From positions 1 through 64,000 of the forward strand of contig JAKJHY010000023.1 in NCBI GenBank assembly GCA_021648845.1: DNA of 64,000 nucleotides. Direction: 5' to 3'. Both the position numbers and the translations under genes were made by a program. The notes under the pieces were generated by a model. That model had not been told where the DNA came from. It did no database searches and worked only from the letters and a program-made list of their open reading frames with translations. This stretch comes from Mycobacterium sp. MBM (GTDB lineage: Bacteria > Actinomycetota > Actinomycetes > Mycobacteriales > Mycobacteriaceae). Of the stretch, positions 57,954 to 64,000 are shown one piece after another. Every line of letters begins with the position of its first letter. The stretch's first letter is position 1.

Positions 57954-59447
57954 TTGACCGCGGACCCGGATTCTTCGTTCGTCACGGTCTGGAGCAATGT
58001 CGTCTCCGAACTCAACGGGGAAACCCCGTTCGGCGAAACCGTCAACGGTGGCCCCCGTGAGCAACTCCTCACCGCGCAGCAGCGGGCCTGGCTGAAACTC
58101 GTCAAGCCGCTGGTCATCACCGAGGGTTTTGCCCTGCTGTCGGTGCCCTCGGCATTCGTGCAGAACGAGATCGAACGCCTGCGCGAACCGATCGTCAGCG
58201 CCCTGAGCCGCCAGCTCGGCCAACGCGTCGAACTCGGCGTCCGCATCTCCACACCCGAACCCGAAGAAGCGCCCGAACCCGAAGCCGCCGCGACCGAGCA
58301 TCCCGGCGCGACCGACACCGAAGAGGTCGACGAGGACGGCGAAGCCCTCGCCAGCGCCGAGGCCAGCTGGCCGACCTACTTCAATCGGACCCAGAGCGTC
58401 GCCCCCGAAGCCAATGCCGTCAGCCTCAACCGGCGCTACACCTTCGAGACCTTCGTCATCGGCGCCTCGAACCGCTTCGCCCATGCGGCCACCCTGGCCA
58501 TCTCGGAAGCGCCGGCCCGGGCGTACAACCCGTTGTTCATCTGGGGTGAATCCGGTCTGGGCAAGACCCATCTGCTGCACGCGGCCGGCAACTACGCGCA
58601 ACGTCTCTTTCCCGGTATGCGCGTGAAGTACGTCTCCACAGAGGAATTCACCAACGACTTCATCAATTCGTTGCGTGATGACCGCAAGGCCTCGTTCAAA
58701 CGCAGTTATCGCGATGTCGACATCCTGCTCGTCGATGACATCCAATTCATCGAGGGCAAGGACGGCATCCAGGAGGAGTTCTTCCACACCTTCAACACGC
58801 TGCACAATGCCAACAAGCAGATCGTCATCTCCTCGGACCGCTCACCCAAACAGCTGGCCACCCTCGAGGACCGGTTACGCACCCGCTTCGAGTGGGGTCT
58901 GATCACCGACGTTCAGCCCCCGGAGCTGGAGACGCGCATCGCCATTCTGCGCAAAAAGGCCCAGATGGACCGCCTCGACGTGCCCGATGACGTGCTCGAG
59001 CTGATCGCCAGCCGCATCGAACGCAATATTCGTGAGCTGGAGGGCGCCCTCATTCGGGTCACCGCCTTCGCGTCCCTGAGCAAGACCACGATCGACAAAT
59101 CTCTGGCCGAGATCGTGCTGCGTGACCTGATCTCCGATGCCAGCACCATGCAGATCAGTACCGCGACCATCATGGCCGCCACCGCCGAGTACTTCGAGAC
59201 CACCATCGAAGAACTTCGCGGACCCGGCAAGACGCGAGCGCTGGCTCAATCGCGCCAAATTGCCATGTATCTGTGCCGCGAGCTCACCGATCTCTCGCTG
59301 CCGCGTATCGGGGAGGCCTTCGGGCGCGACCACACCACGGTGATGTACGCCGAGCGCAAGATCCGCGACGGGATGGCCGAGCGGCGCGAGATCTTCGACC
59401 ACGTCAAGGAACTCACCACCCGAATCCGCCAGCGCTCCAAGCGCTGA
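57954..59447 (+). CDS. dnaA: Chromosomal replication initiator DnaA
   Basis: The 497-residue protein has domain I (1 to about 90, TVWSNVVSELNG), an acidic linker (about 98-135), the AAA+ domain with Walker A GESGLGKT (198-205) and Walker B ILLVDDIQF, and the C-terminal DNA-binding domain with the DnaA signature LTDLSLPRIGEAFGRDHTTVMYAERKI. It binds DnaA boxes and melts oriC. The start is TTG at 57954, preceded by AGGGGGTAGG; the protein then begins MTADPDSSFVTVW as in other mycobacteria. Overall length and the N-terminus fit the family. Confidence 0.98.
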   Translation: MTADPDSSFVTVWSNVVSELNGETPFGETVNGGPREQLLTAQQRAWLKLVKPLVITEGFALLSVPSAFVQNEIERLREPIVSALSRQLGQRVELGVRISTPEPEEAPEPEAAATEHPGATDTEEVDEDGEALASAEASWPTYFNRTQSVAPEANAVSLNRRYTFETFVIGASNRFAHAATLAISEAPARAYNPLFIWGESGLGKTHLLHAAGNYAQRLFPGMRVKYVSTEEFTNDFINSLRDDRKASFKRSYRDVDILLVDDIQFIEGKDGIQEEFFHTFNTLHNANKQIVISSDRSPKQLATLEDRLRTRFEWGLITDVQPPELETRIAILRKKAQMDRLDVPDDVLELIASRIERNIRELEGALIRVTAFASLSKTTIDKSLAEIVLRDLISDASTMQISTATIMAATAEYFETTIEELRGPGKTRALAQSRQIAMYLCRELTDLSLPRIGEAFGRDHTTVMYAERKIRDGMAERREIFDHVKELTTRIRQRSKR

Positions 59448-59962
59448 GCGCCGTTCTCGAGCCGTTCCGGCGACAATCTTCGAAAAAACTTGTGTCCCGT
59501 TCGCACCGTTCGTCACACAAAATCCATGTGGATACCGCTGTGCACAACCTGGGAGAAACCTGCGGTCAACCCTGCGTCCACTGTACAACCGTGTCGTTAT
59601 CCACAACGCACCCGGATCCGCCCGACGATCCTCCACAGCCTGCACACACCCCGGGCGCCGCCGCCACCTGCACCGGACCGCCTTCATCCACAGGTTCCAC
59701 AGGACCTATTACTGTTGCTTGTATCTCTAGGAGATTCTTCTTTTAAAAGCGGGCTGTTGGGGACAGAGCACGGATGCCGCCGATCCCCGGCGGTCCGGTG
59801 CGTCGTGCCGGCCGAAGGAATCGCTTTCAAGTTCGCGCCGGACGCTCTACGGTGGTGATTCGATACGCCGGTGCGATCGTCGACCAGTTCGCGACTACGC
59901 TCGGAGTGACACGGGGAATCCGCTCGTTGGTGCTGGTTGATGCGGTAGATCGAAGGGACGTT
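59448..59962. other. Origin of chromosome replication oriC
   Basis: The dnaA-dnaN gap carries DnaA boxes and AT-rich DNA. Boxes seen: 59527-59535 TGTGGATAC (one mismatch), 59539-59547 TGTGCACAA (one mismatch), 59597-59605 TTATCCACA (perfect), 59684-59692 TCATCCACA (one mismatch), with weaker copies at 59629-59637 and 59693-59701. The AT-rich unwinding candidate is 59705-59750, including ATTCTTCTTTTAAAAG; a smaller A-run (CGAAAAAACTT) is at 59479-59492. The part from 59760 to 59962 contains the dnaN leader and no recognised gene. Position and content match mycobacterial oriC. Confidence 0.9.
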
Positions 59963-61162
59963 ATGGACGTGGTGACGACGAATGTTGGTCTCACCGATTT
60001 GAAGTTCCGTCTGGTACGTGAGGATTTTGCCGATGCGGTGGCGTGGGTTGCCCGCAGCCTGCCGTCCCGGCCTACCGTCCCGGTGCTTGCCGGCGTGCTG
60101 TTGACCGGTTCCGACGACGGGCTGACCATCTCCGGTTACGACTACGAAACCTCCGCCGAGGTCCGCGTGGCAGCCGAGATCGCTTCTCCCGGTAGCGCTT
60201 TGGTGTCCGGCAGGCTGCTCTCCGATATCACCCGGTCGCTGCCGGCCAAGCCCGTGGACGTCACCGTCGAGGGCACCCGGGTATCGCTGAGCTGCGGCAG
60301 TGCCCGCTTCTCGCTGCCCACCATGGCCGTCGAGGATTACCCCTCGCTGCCCGCACTACCCGACGAGACCGGAGTGGTGTCGGCCGACCTGTTCGGTGAA
60401 GCCATCGGCCAGGTCGCTGTCGCGGCCGGCCGCGACGACACCCTGCCGATGCTGACCGGCATCCGCGTCGAGATTTCCGGGGACAAGGTTGTTTTGGCCG
60501 CTACCGACCGGTTCCGGTTGGCCGTGCGGGAACTCACCTGGTCGACGGATTCGGCCGGCGTCGAGGCCGCGGTGTTGGTTCCGGCCAAGACCCTGTCCGA
60601 GGCCGCCAAGACCGGCACCGACGGGACCGAGGTGCACCTGGCCCTGGGTGCCGGGGCGGCGGTCGGCAAGGAAGGGTTGCTCGGTATCCGCAGCAACGGC
60701 AAGCGCACCACCACCCGTCTGCTGGATGCCGAGTTCCCGAAGTTTCGTCAATTGCTGCCGACCGAGCACACCGCGGTCGCGACGGTGGGCGTGGCGGAGC
60801 TGACCGAAGCGATCAAGCGTGTCGCCCTGGTCGCCGATCGCGGTGCGCAGGTCCGGATGGAATTCAACGAAGACGGTGTGCGGTTGTCCGCCGGTGCTGA
60901 CGATGTGGGCCGCGCGGAGGAAGATCTGCAGGTCGAGTTCGCCGGTGACCCGCTGACCATCGCCTTCAATCCCACCTATCTGACCGACGGTCTCGGCTCG
61001 CTGCGCTCGGAGCGGGTGACGTTCGGATTCACGACACCGAGCCGACCCGCGGTGTTGCGCCCGGCGGGAGACAATGGTGTCGAGGCCGGTGCTACGGGGC
61101 CGTTCCCCGCCGCGCAGACCGACTATGTCTACTTGTTGATGCCGGTGCGGCTTCCGGGCTGA
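59963..61162 (+). CDS. dnaN: DNA polymerase III beta sliding clamp
   Basis: The 399-residue protein forms the ring that tethers the polymerase to DNA. It has three clamp folds: SLPSRPTVPVLAGVLLTGSDDGLTISGYDYE in domain I, AAGRDDTLPMLTGIRVEI and ATDRFRLAVREL in domain II, RLLDAEFPKFRQLLPTEHT linking into domain III, and the C-terminal YVYLLMPVRLPG that forms part of the protein-binding pocket. The ATG at 59963 starts MDVVTTNVGLTDLKFRL as in other mycobacteria; longer frames upstream run into oriC. Confidence 0.97.
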   Translation: MDVVTTNVGLTDLKFRLVREDFADAVAWVARSLPSRPTVPVLAGVLLTGSDDGLTISGYDYETSAEVRVAAEIASPGSALVSGRLLSDITRSLPAKPVDVTVEGTRVSLSCGSARFSLPTMAVEDYPSLPALPDETGVVSADLFGEAIGQVAVAAGRDDTLPMLTGIRVEISGDKVVLAATDRFRLAVRELTWSTDSAGVEAAVLVPAKTLSEAAKTGTDGTEVHLALGAGAAVGKEGLLGIRSNGKRTTTRLLDAEFPKFRQLLPTEHTAVATVGVAELTEAIKRVALVADRGAQVRMEFNEDGVRLSAGADDVGRAEEDLQVEFAGDPLTIAFNPTYLTDGLGSLRSERVTFGFTTPSRPAVLRPAGDNGVEAGATGPFPAAQTDYVYLLMPVRLPG

Positions 61163-61193
61163 CCGGCCAACCGTCTCGGAGGGATGCACGCAT

Positions 61194-62087
61194 ATGCAAC
61201 TCGGGTTGATCGGGCTGGGCAAAATGGGGTTCAACATGCGGGAACGCCTGCGTGCGGGAGGCCATGAGGTTGTCGGCTACGACCCCCGGCCGGAGGTGAC
61301 GGATGTGCCGACGCTGGCGGCGCTGGCCGAGGCGTTACCGGCACCGCGGACGGTGTGGGTGATGGTGCCCTCCGGTGAGGTCACCCGTACCACCATCGCT
61401 GCGCTCGCCGATGTGCTCGAGCCGGGCGACCTGGTGATCGACGGCGGCAACTCGCGCTACACCGAAGACGGTCCACACGCCGAACTGTTGGGCGAGAAGG
61501 GAATTTCGTTCATCGACGCGGGCGTCTCCGGTGGTATCTGGGGACTTACCGAAGGTTATGGGCTGATGGTCGGCGGGAGCGACGAAGATATCGCGCGCGC
61601 AATGCCCATCTTCGACACCCTGCGCCCTCCGGGTGAACAGGCCGACGGTTTCGTGCATGCCGGTCCGGTGGGGGCGGGTCATTTCACCAAGATGGTGCAC
61701 AACGGTGTCGAGTACGCACTGATGACCGCCTACGCCGAGGGTTATGAAATGCTCGCCGCCGAGGAGCTGGTCAAGGATCCGCAGGCGGTGTACCAGGCCT
61801 GGACCAACGGCACGGTGGTGCGGTCGTGGCTGCAGCAGCTGCTGGCCAAGGCGCTCAAGGAAGATCCGGGCCTCGACGGTCTGACCGGGTACACCGAGGA
61901 TTCCGGGGAAGGCCGCTGGACGGTGGAGGAAGCAATCCGGTTGCGCGTCCCGGTTCCCGGCATCGCGGCCTCGCTTTTCGCGAGATTCCTTTCACGACAA
62001 GATGATTCGCCGACAATGAAGGCCGTTGCCGCGCTGCGCAACCAGTTCGGCGGGCATGCAGTGAAGCGTATTTCGGAATCCGGATAG
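61194..62087 (+). CDS. gnd: 6-Phosphogluconate dehydrogenase, short (NAD-type) form
   Basis: The 297-residue enzyme oxidatively decarboxylates 6-phosphogluconate. It has the cofactor motif GLIGLGKMGFNM (5-16), DGGNSRYTEDG, and the catalytic segments GVSGGIWG and GPVGAGHFTKMVHNGVEY with the Lys. The length near 300 and the missing C-terminal helical domain mark the short tetrameric form, often NAD-specific. It lies between dnaN and recF, a placement I recall in M. smegmatis but not in M. tuberculosis. GGAGGG precedes the ATG by about ten bases. Confidence 0.92.
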   Translation: MQLGLIGLGKMGFNMRERLRAGGHEVVGYDPRPEVTDVPTLAALAEALPAPRTVWVMVPSGEVTRTTIAALADVLEPGDLVIDGGNSRYTEDGPHAELLGEKGISFIDAGVSGGIWGLTEGYGLMVGGSDEDIARAMPIFDTLRPPGEQADGFVHAGPVGAGHFTKMVHNGVEYALMTAYAEGYEMLAAEELVKDPQAVYQAWTNGTVVRSWLQQLLAKALKEDPGLDGLTGYTEDSGEGRWTVEEAIRLRVPVPGIAASLFARFLSRQDDSPTMKAVAALRNQFGGHAVKRISESG

Positions 62088-62089
62088 TT

Positions 62090-63250
62090 TTGTACGTTCG
62101 CCATCTGGGATTGACGGACTTCAGGTCCTGGCCGCGAGTCGAGCTGGACCTGGAACCCGGACACACGGTCTTCGTCGCACCCAATGGATACGGCAAGACG
62201 AATCTCGTTGAAGCGCTCTGGTATTCGGCCACTCTAGGTTCGCATCGGGTCGCTTCCGATGCACCGTTGATCAGGTCCGGGGCCGAACGTGCGGTGGTCT
62301 CGACCATCGTCGTCAACGAGGGACGCGAACTCGGGACCGACCTGGAGATCACCACCGGTCGGGCCAACAAGGCGAGGTTGAACCGTTCACCGGTGCGCAG
62401 TCCCCGAGAGATCCTCGGGGTGCTGCGCGCGGTGCTGTTCGCGCCGGAGGATCTGGCCTTGGTGCGCGGTGACCCGTCGGAACGTCGCCGGTATCTCGAC
62501 GAGGTGGCCACCACGCGGCGGCCGCGGATCGCCGGTGTGCGCGCCGACTACGACAAGGTGGTGCGTCAGCGTACGGCGCTGCTGAAATCGGCCGGTGCGG
62601 CGCGTCACCGCGGCGACACCGCGATGTTGGACACCCTGGAGTCTTGGGACGGACACATGGCATCCCATGGTGCGCAACTTGTTTCGGCTCGGGTGGAGCT
62701 GGTGAACCTGCTGGCTCCCGAGGTGCAGAAGGCCTATCAGCTGTTGGCGCCGGCATCGCGGCCCGCGGCGATCAGATATCGCAGTTCCGTCGAGATCGTG
62801 CAGGCCCACGCCGATGCGGGAATCGTGGATCCAGCGGTGTACGAGGCGGCGCTGCTCGAGGAGCTGGCCCGCAAACGGTCCGCAGAACTCGAGCGCGGGG
62901 TGTGTCTGGTGGGTCCGCACCGAGATGATCTCGACCTGCGGCTTGGTGAGCAGCCGGCCAAAGGCTTTGCCAGCCACGGCGAATCCTGGTCCATGGCACT
63001 GGGTTTGCGGCTTGCGGCCTATGAACTGTTACGCAGTGACGGCACCGACCCGGTACTGCTGCTCGACGATGTGTTCGCCGAACTGGACAGTGCCCGGCGG
63101 CAGGCCCTGGCCAAGGTGGCGGCCTCCGCCGAGCAGGTCCTGGTCACTGCCGCGGTCCCGGAGGATCTGCCGGCGGACTGGGATGTGCGTCGTATCCAGG
63201 TCGGTATGCGCGATGATGACAGTGGACGGATTTCGGAGGTGATCGGGTGA
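62090..63250 (+). CDS. recF: DNA replication and repair protein RecF
   Basis: The 386-residue SMC-like ATPase loads RecA at gaps. It has Walker A APNGYGKT (30-37), the signature-like segment GESWSMALGLRLAAYELL and Walker B PVLLLDDVFAELD. The start is TTG at 62090, two bases after the gnd stop, giving MYVRHLGLTDFRSW, the conserved RecF N-terminus. Its stop overlaps the next gene (GTGA). Confidence 0.95.
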   Translation: MYVRHLGLTDFRSWPRVELDLEPGHTVFVAPNGYGKTNLVEALWYSATLGSHRVASDAPLIRSGAERAVVSTIVVNEGRELGTDLEITTGRANKARLNRSPVRSPREILGVLRAVLFAPEDLALVRGDPSERRRYLDEVATTRRPRIAGVRADYDKVVRQRTALLKSAGAARHRGDTAMLDTLESWDGHMASHGAQLVSARVELVNLLAPEVQKAYQLLAPASRPAAIRYRSSVEIVQAHADAGIVDPAVYEAALLEELARKRSAELERGVCLVGPHRDDLDLRLGEQPAKGFASHGESWSMALGLRLAAYELLRSDGTDPVLLLDDVFAELDSARRQALAKVAASAEQVLVTAAVPEDLPADWDVRRIQVGMRDDDSGRISEVIG

Positions 63251-63804
63251 ACGCGGACGACGAGGCACAGGGACCTCCGGACCACCTGGCCGGTCTGACC
63301 GGGATGGATATGGTGCGGCGCGCGCTGGAGGAGGCCCGCGGCGCGGCACGCAGTCAGGGTAAGGATGTCGGCCGCGGCAGGGTGGCGCCGGCGCGCCGGG
63401 CCCCAGTCACCGGACGGCGCCGGCGCTGGTCGGGTCCCGGCCCCGATGTCCGGGATCCGCAGCCCTTCGGTGCCGCCACTCGTGACCTCGCGCACTCGCG
63501 CGGATGGTCCAAACAGGTCGCCGAAGGTTCGGTGCTCGGTCAGTGGGCGACCGTGGTCGGCGATCAGATCGCCGACCATGCCGTCCCGACCGGTCTGCGT
63601 GACGGAGTGCTGACCGTATCCGCCGAATCCACCGCGTGGGCGACCCAGCTGCGGATGGTGCAGGCCCAGCTGCTGGCCAAGATCGCGGCCGCGGTGGGCG
63701 ACGGGGTGGTGACGTCGATGAAGATCCAGGGACCGGTGGCTCCGTCGTGGCGTAAGGGCAACCGCAGCGTGCCGGGCCGTGGGCCTCGGGACACCTACGG
63801 ATAG
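63247..63804 (+). CDS. DUF721 protein (Rv0004 homologue)
   Basis: The 185-residue protein has a basic N-terminal half (RRAPVTGRRRRWSGPGP) and the DUF721/DciA-like domain (SRGWSKQVAEGSVLGQWATVVGDQIADHAVPTGLRDGVLTVSAESTAWATQLRMVQAQLLAKI, about 80-150). In many bacteria without DnaC this family acts as the helicase operator DciA that helps load DnaB; the M. tuberculosis homologue has been linked to DnaB. The GTG start overlaps the recF stop by four bases. Confidence 0.93.
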   Translation: MNADDEAQGPPDHLAGLTGMDMVRRALEEARGAARSQGKDVGRGRVAPARRAPVTGRRRRWSGPGPDVRDPQPFGAATRDLAHSRGWSKQVAEGSVLGQWATVVGDQIADHAVPTGLRDGVLTVSAESTAWATQLRMVQAQLLAKIAAAVGDGVVTSMKIQGPVAPSWRKGNRSVPGRGPRDTYG

Positions 63805-63864
63805 CCACGGCCTGAGTCCGTCGAGACGCCGGAAAACGAGCTGCTGGAGCGTCCCGACGCTCCG

Positions 63865-63924
63865 ATGGCCCAGAAATTCCGCGCACGGCGCGATCAGATG
63901 GTCGAAAACGCCCCTACAGAGTAA
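63865..63924 (+). CDS. Possible short reading frame in the gyrB leader
   Basis: ATG at 63865 opens a 19-codon frame (MAQKFRARRDQMVENAPTE). The same frame reads back without a stop to the DUF721 stop codon at 63802-63804, so it is the in-frame continuation of that gene after its TAG. There is no clear ribosome-binding site. It may be a small peptide, a readthrough tail, or chance. Confidence 0.25.
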   Translation: MAQKFRARRDQMVENAPTE

Positions 63925-63944
63925 GTCCGCACGGTGTCTAAAGG

Positions 63945-63983
63945 TAGACTGTGGGGAGCTTTGCAGGCGGTGATCGAACCGCC
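63945..63983 (+). promoter_or_regulatory. Candidate gyrB promoter and leader hairpin
   Basis: TAGACT at 63945-63950 is a good -10 element directed towards gyrB, which is expected just past the window end. A perfect hairpin GGCGGT-gatcga-ACCGCC (63966-63983) would then lie about ten bases into the leader. No start codon for gyrB is visible before 64000. Confidence 0.5.
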
Positions 63984-64000
63984 TTCCGCGAACCCCAAGG

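Noticed and set aside
1..64000. Search for tRNA genes, CRISPR arrays, insertion sequences and rRNA
   Set aside because: I saw no tRNA-like cloverleaf, no regularly spaced repeats, no transposase and no rRNA sequence; the only mobile-element trace is the integrase fragment at the left edge.

Overview
The window is about 64 kb of high-GC DNA from the chromosomal origin of a mycobacterium. The gene content and order (dnaB-rplI-rpsR-ssb-rpsF-ponA1, ino1, leuS-mtc28, pcnA-mutT4-murJ-sigM-trxB-trxC-cwlM, parB-parA-rsmG-jag-yidC-yidD-rnpA-rpmH, then dnaA-oriC-dnaN-gnd-recF) match the origin region of fast-growing Mycolicibacterium species of the M. smegmatis type. Evidence for that group is a gnd gene between dnaN and recF, a glucosylglycerate hydrolase gene, and the block equivalent to M. 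tuberculosis Rv0036-Rv0058 lying to the left of rpmH rather than to the right of gyrB. Gene names rest on protein sequences recognised from memory of homologues; no search was run.

Layout. (1) 1-450: a decayed tyrosine-recombinase tail. (2) 451-5691, minus strand: dnaB, carrying two inteins, and the rpsF-ssb-rpsR-rplI operon, separated by a 474-bp gap with a strong hairpin and several DnaA-box-like 9-mers. (3) 5886-14196: cell-envelope genes (a GT87-like membrane glycosyltransferase, the bifunctional PBP ponA1, a DUF5318 gene), two tandem DUF1707 membrane proteins, a PadR regulator and ino1 (inositol for PI, PIMs and mycothiol). (4) 14198-29352: a more variable accessory stretch with a secreted alpha/beta hydrolase and divergent TetR gene, an Rv0045c-like esterase, an HExxH secreted protein, a PhoX-family Tat protein, an F420/FMN-type LLM oxidoreductase with a GntR regulator, a polar amino-acid ABC transporter with fused binding protein and permease, a MarR regulator with a clear operator, glucosylglycerate hydrolase, an SDR and a zinc formaldehyde dehydrogenase. 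(5) 29569-38153: leuS, mtc28, YqgE, an MFS transporter, a DinB-like protein and an ankyrin protein. (6) 38137-51718: the conserved left flank of the origin: pcnA, mutT4, the DUF6049/MurJ pair, sigM/rsmA, thioredoxin reductase and thioredoxin, CwlM and an Rv3916c-like protein. (7) 51976-57375, minus strand: partition and membrane-insertion genes through rpmH, with two perfect 18-bp parS palindromes. (8) 57376-64000, plus strand: dnaA with upstream DnaA boxes, the AT-rich oriC between dnaA and dnaN, dnaN, gnd, recF, the DUF721 gene, and the gyrB promoter/leader at the right edge.

How it works together. The core is replication initiation and segregation (dnaA, oriC, dnaN, recF, dnaB, ssb, parAB/parS), surrounded by envelope growth factors (PonA1, MurJ, CwlM, YidC) and redox/stress genes (sigM, trxB/trxC, inositol for mycothiol). 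Many starts are preceded at 6-8 bases by a TANNNT -10 element with no ribosome-binding site, the pattern of leaderless mycobacterial transcripts; these positions decided several start calls. The most unusual points are the Ala1 (class 3, WCT) mini-intein splitting the DnaB Walker A motif, an RsmA homologue that seems to lack the anti-sigma domain, a cluster of DnaA-like boxes upstream of dnaB, and parS sites embedded in the parA coding region and the rsmG start codon.
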